A program made the translations under genes and the position numbers. From Nocardia cyriacigeorgica (lineage in GTDB: Bacteria > Actinomycetota > Actinomycetes > Mycobacteriales > Mycobacteriaceae), in assembly GCF_029868385.1 (NCBI RefSeq), contig NZ_JARWNX010000029.1, forward strand, positions 62,001 to 126,000: a stretch of DNA of 64,000 nt, read 5' to 3'. Within the stretch, counting starts at the first letter, position 1; each line of letters begins with the position of its first letter. Positions 53,210-62,034 of the stretch are shown here, one piece after another. Below the pieces are notes generated by a model. The model saw nothing but the letters and a program-made list of their open reading frames with translations, made no database searches and was not told the origin of the DNA.

Positions 53210-54589
53210 ATGTCCGAGGTCATCGCCGAACTGCTCGAACTCGACCGGAACGCCACGGCGCCGCTGTCGGTCCAACTGGCCGACGGGCTACGTCGGGCGG
53301 CTACCTCCGGGGCGCTGCGCGGCGGGGACAGGCTGCCCTCCTCACGGTCGCTGGCCGCACAGCTCGCCGTCAGCCGCACAGTGGTGGCCGCCGCCTACGA
53401 TCAGCTGCACGCCGAGGGCTGGCTCAGCGGCCGACGCGGTTCGGGCACCTATCTGACCACCGCGCCCGCACCCGCGCCGCATGGCGTCACCACGGGTGCG
53501 GTACCCGCGGAGGTGACCGCATTGCTCGATCTGCGACCGGGCGCGCCGTGCGTACCCGCCATCGACCGGGCGGCGTGGCGGCGGGCCTGGCGGGCCGCCG
53601 CGGATCGGGAACCAGTGGTGCGCAAGGATCGCGCTGGTGAGCAGCGGTATCTGGCGGCGGTCACCGAGCATCTGCTGCGTCATCGTGGACTGCCCGCCGG
53701 TGGCGGCACCGCCATTCTGGCGACCTCGGGGACGAGCGCCGCGGTCGATGAGATCGCCAGTTCCGTCTTGCGCCCCGGTGACAGCGTCGCCATGGAGGAT
53801 CCCGGATATCAGCGCGCGGTCGGGGCATTCCGCGCGGCCGGTGTGCGGGTGCTACCGGTACCTGTCGACGGTGCGGGACTACGGGTCGACGCGCTGCCCA
53901 GCGACATCAAAGCCGTGTATTGCACTCCGGCCCATCAGTTTCCGCTGGGCGAACGGATGACGGCAGCTCGGCGCGTGCAGCTGGTCGATTACGCGCGCGC
54001 CAACGACGTACTGCTCATCGAGGACGATTACGACGGCGAATTACGTTACGACACCGCGCCTTTGCCCCTACTCGCCGCCATGGCGCCCGATGTGGTGGTC
54101 CATCTCGGGACGACGAGCAAGATCCTGTCGCCCACCCTGGGTGCGGGCTGGCTGGTCGCGGCGCCCGAGGTCACCGCGGCGGTGCTGGCCTACCGCGAAC
54201 AGATCGGCAGCACCCCGAGTTCCGCCGGGCAGCTGATCCTTGCCGAGCTGGCCGCGGGCGGCGATCTCGCACGGCATCTGCGCAGACTCCGCCGGATGAT
54301 GGCCCCGCGACGCGCGTTCGTGGTGGACGAACTGAGCCGCCGCGGACTGACCATCCGCGGCGACGACGCCGGTTCACACCTGGTGGTTCCGCTGCCGACC
54401 GCCGACGCCGAGCACCGCGCCGTCGCCGAGGCGAACCGTCGCGGTGTCGCCCTCGATGGCCTTGCCCGCCATCACACCGGCCCACAGCGCACCTTCGGAG
54501 TGGCCGTCGGTTACTCCGCGCTACCGGACGACGAACTCGCCACCGCGGTACCCCTCGCGGCGGAATGCCTCGAGCGCGCCTGCGCCTGA
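53210..54589 (+). CDS. MocR/PdxR-type regulator (GntR HTH fused to aminotransferase domain)
   Basis: The 459-residue protein joins a GntR winged helix (LSVQLADGLRRAATSGALRG, LPSSRSLAAQLAVSRTVVAA, GWLSGRRGSGTYL) to a fold type I aminotransferase domain with GTSAAVDEIASSVLRPGDSV, PGYQRAVGAFRAAG, IEDDYDGELRYD and LGTTSKILSPTLGAGWL, where the Lys binds PLP. MocR proteins use PLP as effector, often controlling vitamin B6 or GABA genes. The divergent FMN protein at 52452 is the likely target. ATG 53210 is supported by the HTH start. Confidence 0.93.
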   Translation: MSEVIAELLELDRNATAPLSVQLADGLRRAATSGALRGGDRLPSSRSLAAQLAVSRTVVAAAYDQLHAEGWLSGRRGSGTYLTTAPAPAPHGVTTGAVPAEVTALLDLRPGAPCVPAIDRAAWRRAWRAAADREPVVRKDRAGEQRYLAAVTEHLLRHRGLPAGGGTAILATSGTSAAVDEIASSVLRPGDSVAMEDPGYQRAVGAFRAAGVRVLPVPVDGAGLRVDALPSDIKAVYCTPAHQFPLGERMTAARRVQLVDYARANDVLLIEDDYDGELRYDTAPLPLLAAMAPDVVVHLGTTSKILSPTLGAGWLVAAPEVTAAVLAYREQIGSTPSSAGQLILAELAAGGDLARHLRRLRRMMAPRRAFVVDELSRRGLTIRGDDAGSHLVVPLPTADAEHRAVAEANRRGVALDGLARHHTGPQRTFGVAVGYSALPDDELATAVPLAAECLERACA

Positions 54590-54961
54590 GCGCGACAGGC
54601 CCTTCGGTTCCGGTTCGACCGGTGACGGCGCTGCCGCACATCCAGACGGCGCTGCCTCGCGTCCCACAGTGCCGATGCCGTCGACCTCCTCGTGCGAGAC
54701 GGTGGTCCAGTCGACGAATTCGTCGACTGGACCTGCTGGACCTCAGCGGGACCGACGGCGGTAGTCGCATGGCTCGGGCAAATGCCGACACACCAGGTTG
54801 CCCGCTCCGGCCGCTTCTCCTGAGCTGCCGCGGCGGTCGCTCCCCGCGTGTCCGCAGTCGGCAGGGCCCGCGCGCTCAACGGTGCGAGCCGTTGTCCGTC
54901 GGGCCGCAGACCCTGCCGCGAACGCCCGATTCTGTCGGTTGTCGCAGGTAGCCTGGTACGC
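54590..54961. other. Intergenic region after the MocR regulator
   Basis: About 370 bases hold a 30-bp perfect palindrome (54704-54733) and the promoter region of the DNA glycosylase gene. Other open frames here look like high-GC noise. Confidence 0.4.
54704..54733. terminator. 30-bp perfect palindrome, possible terminator or operator
   Basis: GGTCCAGTCGACGAA and its exact complement TTCGTCGACTGGACC abut with no spacer, 115 bp past the MocR regulator stop. It could be a terminator hairpin, though with no built-in loop it may instead be a protein-binding dyad. Confidence 0.55.
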
Positions 54962-55828
54962 GTGCCCGAACTACCTGAAGTGGAGGCGTTGGCGCAGTTC
55001 CTGCGGGAGCATGCGGTCGGCGCGGTGGTCGGTCGCGTGGATGTGGCGGCGTTGAGCGCGGTGAAGACCTTCGATCCGCCGGTGACCGCGCTGTCCGGGC
55101 GGGATGTGACGGGCGCGGGGCGGTGGGGCAAGTTCCTCGGTATGGACTGCGGTGGGTTGTGGCTGATCACCCATCTGTCCCGCGGTGGCTGGCTGCGCTG
55201 GACCGACAATCCCAGCGCGACACCACCGAAACCGGGCAAAGGACCGCTGGCGCTACGCGTGCATTTCTTCACCCCGGAGGGCGCCACCCCTGCCTTCGAC
55301 CTCACCGAGGCGGGCACCAAGAAGCGGCTCGCGGTCTATATCGTCGACGATCCACAGCAGGTCCCCGGTATCGCCCGGCTCGGGCCGGACGCACTCGACG
55401 TCACCGAGACACAGTTCGCGCAGATCCTCGCCGGAACGAGCCAGCGCATCAAGACCGCGCTGGTCGAACAATCGCTGCTGGCCGGAATCGGCAATGCCTA
55501 CTCCGACGAAATCCTGCACACCGCCCGCATCTCACCGTTCGCCACGGCGAAAACCCTGTCCGAGGACAAGGTGTCGGAACTGTACGAGGCCATGCGCGCG
55601 GTGCTGCTCGATGCCGTACAGCGCTCCGTCGGGCAGGACGCCGCCCGGCTCAAAGGCGAGAAACGTTCGGGTATGCGAGTGCACGCACGCACCGGCCTGC
55701 CCTGCCCGGTCTGCGGCGACACCGTCCGCGAGGTCTCCTTCGCCGAGCGTTCCTTCCAGTACTGCCCGACCTGTCAGACCGGCGGCAAGATCCTCGCCGA
55801 CCGACGCATGTCCCGATTGCTCAAATAG
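54962..55828 (+). CDS. Fpg/Nei-family DNA glycosylase
   Basis: The 288-residue protein begins with the invariant PELPEVEAL motif (GTG start at 54962 gives Pro2 and Glu3, the catalytic residues). It has LITHLSRGGWLRW, FDLTEAGTKKRLAVYIV, the helix-two-turn-helix region LAGIGNAYSDEILHTARISP and a C-terminal zinc finger CPVCGDTVREVSFAER...CPTC with four Cys. Such enzymes excise oxidised bases, cutting the backbone by beta/delta elimination. The sequence is of the Fpg2/Nei-like actinobacterial group rather than classical MutM. Upstream in-frame codons before 54962 are not coding. Confidence 0.92.
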   Translation: MPELPEVEALAQFLREHAVGAVVGRVDVAALSAVKTFDPPVTALSGRDVTGAGRWGKFLGMDCGGLWLITHLSRGGWLRWTDNPSATPPKPGKGPLALRVHFFTPEGATPAFDLTEAGTKKRLAVYIVDDPQQVPGIARLGPDALDVTETQFAQILAGTSQRIKTALVEQSLLAGIGNAYSDEILHTARISPFATAKTLSEDKVSELYEAMRAVLLDAVQRSVGQDAARLKGEKRSGMRVHARTGLPCPVCGDTVREVSFAERSFQYCPTCQTGGKILADRRMSRLLK

Positions 55829-55909
55829 AGCCACACCGGCACGGTCATCGGCGGCTGATCGAGTAGGCCAGCATGGGATACGGTGCCACGTGTACGGCAG
55901 CGATCCGCC

Positions 55910-57424
55910 CTAGTGCACCAGCTTCGGCATCCGAATACCTTCCCAGGCCAGCCGCTTCGCACGCTGTGGATCGTGCTCGACCCGGCTGGGCGCATCGATG
56001 ATCAAGGTGCTGCGGCGCGCCTCGGTGTAGGCGGGCCAGGATGGCAGCGGCGCGCCGGTATGCGCGAATCGCAGCCAATTGTCCTGGAACTGCCTGGTCA
56101 CCGAGACCAGACCGCGCCGACCGCCCGCCGCGGTGAGCGCCCGGCCCACCGGGCTGTCGGCGACGCCGAACACCGGGATGAGGTCGGTCGCGTGGGTGGC
56201 GCCGATCCCGGCCAACCGCAGCGCGCGAGGCGCGAAATCGTAGCGGTAGGCGTAGGTGGGCGCGTACCTGCTGTGCGCGGCCATCACCGAGACCGACGGG
56301 CGCCAGAACACGAAATCGCCACCGGCGCGGACCGCGGCTCGCGCGTCCGGGTAGCCCGGATAGGCGGCCCGGATGCGGGCTTCGGCGGCCGCGTCGTCAC
56401 CGATGGCGGCGCGCAGCCGGTCAGCGGTGGTGGGCAGCGCGTAGTCGGCGAACCTCGCGAACAGGGCACCCTCGTTATCGCAGGTGCCGATGATGAGCGG
56501 TACGCGATGGGCGTTGCCGTCGGCGATCGCGTCGATCGGCGCCTGCGGAAGCAGGGTGCCGTCCACGACGGGCGCGGCGGCAAAGAAACCGGGCCGTTCC
56601 CGCAGCGAGCCGCGCATGGCCCGCCCGAACGCGCGATGGATATCGATGGCCGACGCCTCCGACAACATCCGCGTGGCGTTGTCCGACCTCGCTCCGAGGG
56701 CGTCCACGCAGCGGCGGGCGATCAGCCGCGCGTCCTCGGCGGACAATGCCCAGTCGGCGGGCGCGCTCTGCGCGATGGCCTGATGGAACAACCCGGCAGC
56801 GGCGGGCGCGGCGAGCAGGCTCAGCACCGCGTGCGCCCCGGCCGATTCACCGAAGACGGTGACATTGTCCGGGTCGCCACCGAAGGCCGCGATATTGGTG
56901 CGCACCCATTCCAGGGCCGCGATCTGATCGCGCAGGCCGAGGTTCGAATCGAACGGGCGCTCCTCGGTGCCGAACTCGCCGAAATCGGCGTACCCGAACG
57001 CGCCGAGCCGATAGTTCAGCGATACGACGATCACGTCACCGCCGACGGCCAGTCGGGCACCGGAGTAGAGGCTCAGGGCGGAGGTGCCGAACATGTATCC
57101 GCCGCCGTGGATGAAAACCATGACCGGCAATGGGGCGCTGCCTGCCGCCACGGGTGCGGTGACGTTCAGCGTCAGCGCGTCCTCGCTGGTCGGCTGATAG
57201 CTGCGCGCGCCGATCTGGGCGCCGGTCCGATGTTGCATCGCGGCGAAGGCGAATTCGGTGGCGGGCCGGATACCGGTCCACGGTTCGACCGGCCGCGGGG
57301 CGCGGAAGCGCAGCGCGCCCACCGGCGCAGCCGCATAGGGAACGGACCGCCAGCGGATCACCCGGCGGCCACGGTGACCACGGACAACGCCGTCCGCGGT
57401 CGAGACATCTGTCGACGCGACCAT
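55910..57424 (-). CDS. Type-B carboxylesterase
   Basis: The 504-residue alpha/beta hydrolase has WRSVPYAAAPVGALRFRAP at the start, the oxyanion motif PVMVFIHGGGYMFG, VVVSLNYRLGAFGYADFG, and the nucleophile elbow VTVFGESAGAHAVLSLL with Ser near residue 193. A catalytic Glu and His are expected further on and sit in a region of normal length. Type-B carboxylesterases hydrolyse esters or amides of varied substrates; the natural one is unknown. No signal peptide is seen, so it is cytosolic. It is divergent from sigK with a 218-bp gap. Confidence 0.9.
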   Translation of the reverse strand: MVASTDVSTADGVVRGHRGRRVIRWRSVPYAAAPVGALRFRAPRPVEPWTGIRPATEFAFAAMQHRTGAQIGARSYQPTSEDALTLNVTAPVAAGSAPLPVMVFIHGGGYMFGTSALSLYSGARLAVGGDVIVVSLNYRLGAFGYADFGEFGTEERPFDSNLGLRDQIAALEWVRTNIAAFGGDPDNVTVFGESAGAHAVLSLLAAPAAAGLFHQAIAQSAPADWALSAEDARLIARRCVDALGARSDNATRMLSEASAIDIHRAFGRAMRGSLRERPGFFAAAPVVDGTLLPQAPIDAIADGNAHRVPLIIGTCDNEGALFARFADYALPTTADRLRAAIGDDAAAEARIRAAYPGYPDARAAVRAGGDFVFWRPSVSVMAAHSRYAPTYAYRYDFAPRALRLAGIGATHATDLIPVFGVADSPVGRALTAAGGRRGLVSVTRQFQDNWLRFAHTGAPLPSWPAYTEARRSTLIIDAPSRVEHDPQRAKRLAWEGIRMPKLVH

Positions 57425-57587
57425 TGACCGATGGTAGCGACAACTGGCGGACCGCCAACAGAAGTAAACCGAAATTCACACCACGGTGGCTCGAATCGGC
57501 CACCGCGATCAACGCCATTGCGCAACACTGAACCCGTGCTCCGACGAGGCCACGATCGTGGCTCTGACCACACACCGGGTGTGCGGC

Positions 57588-57615
57588 CCATCCGGCCGGA
57601 CGGCTACGGCGAACT
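57588..57615 (+). promoter_or_regulatory. Putative SigK-dependent promoter before sigK
   Basis: CCATCC at 57588-57593, a 16-bp spacer and CGAACT at 57610-57615 closely match the M. tuberculosis SigK promoter pattern (CCATCC, N16-17, CCGAAT-like). It would place transcription about 20 bp before the sigK ATG and implies autoregulation. Confidence 0.5.
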
Positions 57616-57642
57616 CCCTGTCGTGCAAACGAGGAAGCCGTC

Positions 57643-58296
57643 ATGACGGGCGAACAGGGCCCCATGCCGTTCGCGGGTCGCGTCTCCGTCGACGCGACCG
57701 CCGAACAGGCGGCCGCGTGCCCGGTACGCAACGGTGACGGTGACGCCCGGCGCCAGCTCGACGGCCTGCTGAAATCGACGGCGGCCGGTGATCGGGAAGC
57801 CTTCACCCGGTTCTACCGGGAGACCAGTCCGCGCGTGTTCGGGCTGGCGCTGCGGGTGCTGCGCAGTCCGACGGCGGCCGAGGAGACCACGCAGGAGGTC
57901 TACCTGCAAGTGTGGTCGTCGGCCGAGCGCTACGACCCGGCGTTGTCGAGCCCGATCGGCTGGCTGATGATGATCACCCATCGGCGGGCGGTGGATCGGG
58001 TGCGCAGCGAGAGTTCGGCCGCCGGACGCGATGCCGTCTACGGCCACACCCACCTCGGACGCGACCACGACATCGTCGCCGAAACGGTCGGGCAGCGACT
58101 GGACGAACAGGCCGTCCGCGACTGCCTCGACACCCTCACGGCCACCCAGCGCGAAGCGGTCGCCCTCGCCTACTACAGCGGCCGGACCTACCGCGAGGTC
58201 GCCGACCACCTCGATTCGCCGTTACCCACAGTGAAAAGCCGCATCCGGGACGGGTTGAAGCGCCTCCAGGACTGCCTGACCGGAGCTGCTCGATGA
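57643..58296 (+). CDS. sigK: ECF RNA polymerase sigma factor SigK
   Basis: The 217-residue protein has ECF sigma domains 2 and 4. Region 2 reads FTRFYRETSPRVFGLALRVL and TQEVYLQVWSSAERYDP, with GWLMMITHRRAVDRVRSE. Region 4 contains LTATQREAVALAYYSGRTYR and LPTVKSRIRDGLKRL. A short N-terminal extension of about 45 residues precedes region 2. It is followed, with ATGA overlap, by an RskA-type anti-sigma factor, which fits SigK/RskA, a system controlled by regulated proteolysis of the membrane anti-sigma factor. Confidence 0.93.
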   Translation: MTGEQGPMPFAGRVSVDATAEQAAACPVRNGDGDARRQLDGLLKSTAAGDREAFTRFYRETSPRVFGLALRVLRSPTAAEETTQEVYLQVWSSAERYDPALSSPIGWLMMITHRRAVDRVRSESSAAGRDAVYGHTHLGRDHDIVAETVGQRLDEQAVRDCLDTLTATQREAVALAYYSGRTYREVADHLDSPLPTVKSRIRDGLKRLQDCLTGAAR

Positions 58297-59246
58297 CCGA
58301 CGCGCCACCCCCCGACCATCTCGACGATCACGATCTGCTCGACCTCGCCCACGCCTACGCCCTCGACGCCGTCACCGACGCCGAACGCGACAGCATCGAA
58401 CAACGCCGCACCACCTGCACCCCCGAAACCCGCCGATCCTTCGACCAGATCGTCCGAGACGTACGCGAAGCGATGGGCGCCCTCTCGACCCTCGACGCCC
58501 AGCAACCACCGGCCGAGTTGGAGGCACGGATCCTCGACGCGATCGAAGCCCCCGCCGACCACAAGAATCCCCGCACCGCACCCGACGCCCCCGACCCGGC
58601 AACCCCCGCCGATCCCAGCACCACCGGTACCGACCGCCCCTCCGGCTCCGTGGACACCACCGATCCCGGCACCATCCCCCCTGCTACCACCGCGCACCCC
58701 GACCGCCCGTCGGACGCGCACACCGATTCCTCCCGCCCCGACCAGGTCGGCGGCATCGATACGCCCGCCGATGAACTCGCCGCCGCCCGCGCTCGCCGCC
58801 GCAAACTGCTGCGCTGGTCCGCCGCGGCCGCCGCGGTGGCGGTGGTGGTCGCCGTCGGCGCGGCGGTCTTCGGCCAGCGCACCGAGGAGTCGCCCGCTCG
58901 GATGGTGACCGCCGATCAGGTGCTGCAACAGCCGGACGCACACACCGAGACCAGCCCGGTCAGCACCGGCGGCAATCTGATCGCGCACGTGTCGGACGAG
59001 CTGGGCGCCGTCGCGATCACCTTCGACGCCGTCCCCGCACCGCCGGAGGGGTACGCACACCAGCTCTGGCTGATCGGGACGGATGGGGCCCCCCGCTCCG
59101 CCGGAGTCCTCCTCGACCTACCCACCCCCGGTGCGCCCTACGTCACCGAGTTCGCCGCCTCGGACCAACTCGCCGTCACCATCGAACCCGACGGCGGTTC
59201 ACCCGGCCCGACCACCGACCCGATCGCCGCCCTCCCCTTGACCTGA
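58293..59246 (+). CDS. rskA: Anti-sigma-K factor RskA
   Basis: The 317-residue protein has an N-terminal anti-sigma domain (DDHDLLDLAHAYALDAVTDA, about 1-95) with no zinc-binding HxxxCxxC. A Pro/Asp/Thr-rich linker spans about 95-165, a membrane helix LLRWSAAAAAVAVVVAVGAA lies near 170-190, and an extracytoplasmic RskA domain contains GAVAITFDAVPAPPEGYAHQ and LWLIGTDGAPRSAGVL. Site-1/site-2 cleavage is expected to free SigK. The linker makes it longer than the usual RskA of about 230 residues. ATG 58293 overlaps the sigK stop by 4 bp. Confidence 0.9.
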   Translation: MTDAPPPDHLDDHDLLDLAHAYALDAVTDAERDSIEQRRTTCTPETRRSFDQIVRDVREAMGALSTLDAQQPPAELEARILDAIEAPADHKNPRTAPDAPDPATPADPSTTGTDRPSGSVDTTDPGTIPPATTAHPDRPSDAHTDSSRPDQVGGIDTPADELAAARARRRKLLRWSAAAAAVAVVVAVGAAVFGQRTEESPARMVTADQVLQQPDAHTETSPVSTGGNLIAHVSDELGAVAITFDAVPAPPEGYAHQLWLIGTDGAPRSAGVLLDLPTPGAPYVTEFAASDQLAVTIEPDGGSPGPTTDPIAALPLT

Positions 59247-59427
59247 CACCGACGCCCGATCACCGCCCCGAACCCGACCACCACCCCAGCCGCCCGGGCT
59301 CAGCGCCGCACTCATCACCCGGCCCGAGCGAATCCGTCGCCCGGATCGCTGGATCCAGCGACCCGCCCGAGCACGACACCATCGAGATCCGGTCGGCCCG
59401 ATAGCCGGACCACCAACCCGCCGCGTA

Positions 59428-60852
59428 TCAGGCGCGCCACGCCTCCAGCAGGCGCAACCAGAACTCACTGATCGCGGGAAAAGCGGGCACCGCATGCCAC
59501 AGGGTGTCCAGCGGGACCTGGCCGACCACCGCGATCGTGGCGGCGTGTAGTTGCTCGCCGACGTCGGGGCCGACGAAGGTGGCGCCGAGCAGGGTTGCGG
59601 CGGCGGGGTCGATCACGAGTTTGGCGCGGCCCGCGTAGTCGTCGCGGGCGAGGGCGGATCCAGCGACGGCGATATCGAGTTCGACGGTGTCGACCTGGTG
59701 GCCCGCTGCGCGGGCGGCGTCTTCGGTGAGGCCGACCGAGGCCAGTTCCGGGTCGGTGTAGACGACCTGCGGTACCTGCGCGTGATCGGCCGACGCGGTG
59801 TAGCGCGGGCCGGTCGGTTGTTTGCCCTCGGCGCGGGCGGCGATCACGTCGCCGCAGATCCGGGCCTGGTATTTGCCCATATGGGTGAGGGCGACGCGAT
59901 GGTTCACATCGCCAACGGCGTACAACCACGGCAGGCCGGGCACCGTCAGCTGATCGTCGACCTCGACGTAGCCGGGCGCCAATCCGACCGATGCCAATCC
60001 GAGGTCGGCGGTGGTGGGTCCGCGTCCGGCCGCGACGACGATCTCGTCGGCCTCGAGTTCGGATTCCCCACTGCTGTCGCGTACGGTCACCGTCACCGGC
60101 CCGCCATGGACCAGGCCGGTACCGGTGTCGCGTGCATCCGATCGCGCCACTCGCACCGGTTCGGTACCGAACCGGATCCGTACACCGCGCTCGGTCAGCG
60201 CCTCGGCGATCCGGTCGCGGGCGAAGGGTTCGACGCGTCCGAGCAGCGAACCGCCGCGCACCACCATGGTCACCACGGAACCGAGCGCCGACAGCCAGGT
60301 CGCGGCCTCACAGGCCACGACACCACCGCCGACGATCAATACCCGGCGCGGGACCTCGGCCAGATTGGTGACATCGCGCGAAATCCACGGCAACGCCGCG
60401 CGCAGGCCCGGCACATCGGGAATGGTCGCGGTGGTGCCGGTGGCCAACACCACGGCCTGCCGGGCGCGCAGTGTGCGGTCGCCGACCTCGACCAGACGTT
60501 CACCGGCCAAACGGCCCGCACCGCGCACCACTTCGATGCCGTTGTCGTGGGCCCAGTCGGCCTGGGACGAATCGTCGTGGTCGTGCACGAATTCATCGCG
60601 CCGCCGCAGGACCGCGGCCACATCCAGTCCGTCGGCGCGCACGCCGGGCATGGCGCGGGCGCCGCCGAGCACATGCCAGGGGCGCAGCAGCGCCTTGCTG
60701 GGGATGCAGGCCCAGTAGGAGCATTCACCGCCGATGAGTTCACGCTCGACGATCGCGGCGGTGCGTTCACTTCCGGCGATGGCGTAGGAGGCGGCGTTCT
60801 CCCCCGCCGGGCCGCCGCCGATGACGATGACGTCGAACTCGGTGGTGTCCAC
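59428..60852 (-). CDS. FAD-dependent pyridine nucleotide-disulfide oxidoreductase
   Basis: The 474-residue flavoprotein has FAD-binding VIVIGGGPAGENAASYA, the redox disulfide motif GGECSYWACIPSKALLRP (C-x4-C), the second Rossmann VLIVGGGVVACEAATWL near residue 170, DEIVVAAGRGPTT, and a dimerisation domain ending HAVPAFPAISEFWLRLLEAW with the His-Glu pair. It belongs to the dihydrolipoamide dehydrogenase/mercuric reductase/mycothione reductase class I group. The physiological disulfide is unknown; no lipoyl protein is adjacent. The start MDTTEFDVIVIGG is firm. Confidence 0.9.
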   Translation of the reverse strand: MDTTEFDVIVIGGGPAGENAASYAIAGSERTAAIVERELIGGECSYWACIPSKALLRPWHVLGGARAMPGVRADGLDVAAVLRRRDEFVHDHDDSSQADWAHDNGIEVVRGAGRLAGERLVEVGDRTLRARQAVVLATGTTATIPDVPGLRAALPWISRDVTNLAEVPRRVLIVGGGVVACEAATWLSALGSVVTMVVRGGSLLGRVEPFARDRIAEALTERGVRIRFGTEPVRVARSDARDTGTGLVHGGPVTVTVRDSSGESELEADEIVVAAGRGPTTADLGLASVGLAPGYVEVDDQLTVPGLPWLYAVGDVNHRVALTHMGKYQARICGDVIAARAEGKQPTGPRYTASADHAQVPQVVYTDPELASVGLTEDAARAAGHQVDTVELDIAVAGSALARDDYAGRAKLVIDPAAATLLGATFVGPDVGEQLHAATIAVVGQVPLDTLWHAVPAFPAISEFWLRLLEAWRA

Positions 60853-60858
60853 TGGCCG

Positions 60859-61104
60859 CTACTGGAGGTAGCCCTCGACCTGTCTGGCCGAGCTGACCTG
60901 CGTATTGTCCGGTGATTCACCCGCGTCGACGCGGGCCCTTCGCTGCCGGAGCAGATCCCAGCACTGATCGAGCATCACCTCGAGTTCGGCCAGCCGCTGC
61001 CGTTCCGATTTCGGATCCAGCTCGCCCTGCGTCGCCTGCGACCGCAGTTTGTGCTCCTGCTCGACCAATTCCTTGATACGCCCCAGGATGTCCTGTTCGG
61101 TCAT
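60859..61104 (-). CDS. DUF2630 small helical protein
   Basis: The 81-residue protein is the DUF2630 family: EQDILGRIKELVEQEHKLRS and LAELEVMLDQCWDLLRQRRA form two helices, ending in the conserved DNTQVSSARQVEGYLQ tail. Function unknown; cytosolic, possibly dimeric coiled coil. ATG 61104 is the natural start. It ends 6 bp before the flavoprotein reductase start and may be co-transcribed with it. Confidence 0.9.
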   Translation of the reverse strand: MTEQDILGRIKELVEQEHKLRSQATQGELDPKSERQRLAELEVMLDQCWDLLRQRRARVDAGESPDNTQVSSARQVEGYLQ

Positions 61105-61159
61105 ACCGCCCACTCTACGGACCCGGGCCCGCCGATCCGGGTGATTCGCGCGTGGCGGT

Positions 61160-61909
61160 TCAGTCGGGTGCGCGCAGCAGGTAGGTGTCCATGATCCAGC
61201 CCTTATCGGCGCGCAGCTGCTCCCTTCGCTCGCGGATCCGCTCGCCGACCTCGGCGACCCGGCCAGCGATGAGCGTCTGGTCCGGCATGCCGAGGTAGGC
61301 GCCCCACCAGATCCGGGTGTCGCCGGGCACGCTGGTGAACGCGCAGTCGCCGTCGAGCATGACGACTGTCGATCCGGCGCCGAGCCCGTCAGCGCGCAGC
61401 CGACGTCCAGTCGTGATCTGCACCGGTTCACCGATGCGGTGCAGCACCGTCCTGTGCTGGGCGGCGAGGGCCTGCACGCTGGTCACACCGGGGATCACGG
61501 TGTAGTCGAAACCGATGGCGCCGCGATCGATGACACGTTCGACCATGCGCAGGGTGCTGTCGTAGAGCGAAGGGTCGCCCCAGACGAGAATCGCGCCGAC
61601 GCCCTCGACCCGCGCGAATTCCCGCTCCAGCAGCAGCGAGCGGCGTTCGTGCCAGTCCTCGACCACCTCGCGGTAGTCCGAACCGTCCATCGGGGCACGT
61701 GCACGCGGCGGATCGGCGACCTCCACGATCCGGTACGGGCGATCCATATGCTCGGCCAGAATGGTCGTGCGCACGTCGACGAGTTCCTGTTTCTCGGCGC
61801 CCTTGCCGATCAGGAAGAACACCTCGGCCTCGCGCATGGCCTTGATGGCCTGCACCGTCACCTGGTCCGGATCACCGGCGCCGATGCCGATCACGTACAG
61901 CTTCCGCAT
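61160..61909 (-). CDS. cobF: Precorrin-6A synthase (deacetylating) CobF
   Basis: CobF methylates C1 of precorrin-5 with S-adenosylmethionine and releases acetate in aerobic cobalamin synthesis. The 249-residue protein begins MRKLYVIGIGAGDPDQVTVQ, the SAM-binding tetrapyrrole methylase start, and has GVGAILVWGDPSLYDSTLRM, IPGVTSVQALAAQHRTVLHR and LDGDCAFTSVPGDTRIWWGAY. The sequence and length match CobF rather than other cobalamin methylases. No other cob genes are nearby. Confidence 0.94.
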   Translation of the reverse strand: MRKLYVIGIGAGDPDQVTVQAIKAMREAEVFFLIGKGAEKQELVDVRTTILAEHMDRPYRIVEVADPPRARAPMDGSDYREVVEDWHERRSLLLEREFARVEGVGAILVWGDPSLYDSTLRMVERVIDRGAIGFDYTVIPGVTSVQALAAQHRTVLHRIGEPVQITTGRRLRADGLGAGSTVVMLDGDCAFTSVPGDTRIWWGAYLGMPDQTLIAGRVAEVGERIRERREQLRADKGWIMDTYLLRAPD

Positions 61910-61927
61910 ACGGCGAGCCTATTGGGA

Positions 61928-61993
61928 CCCTGATCATGTGCTGACCACGCCCTGGTCAGGTGCTGACGAGGCCCTGAAATCAGGTGCTCGACC
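61928..61993. repeat. Three imperfect 22-bp tandem repeats between cobF and thyA
   Basis: Units CCCTGATCATGTGCTGACCACG (61928-61949), 61950-61971 and 61972-61993 share CCCTG-nTCA-GGTGCTGAC with a few changes. They fill half the divergent gap, directly upstream of cobF, and may be operator repeats. Confidence 0.75.
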
Positions 61994-62034
61994 TGCCCAC
62001 CCGCCGTCGATGAAAGGTCGATAAGCTCGAGGTC

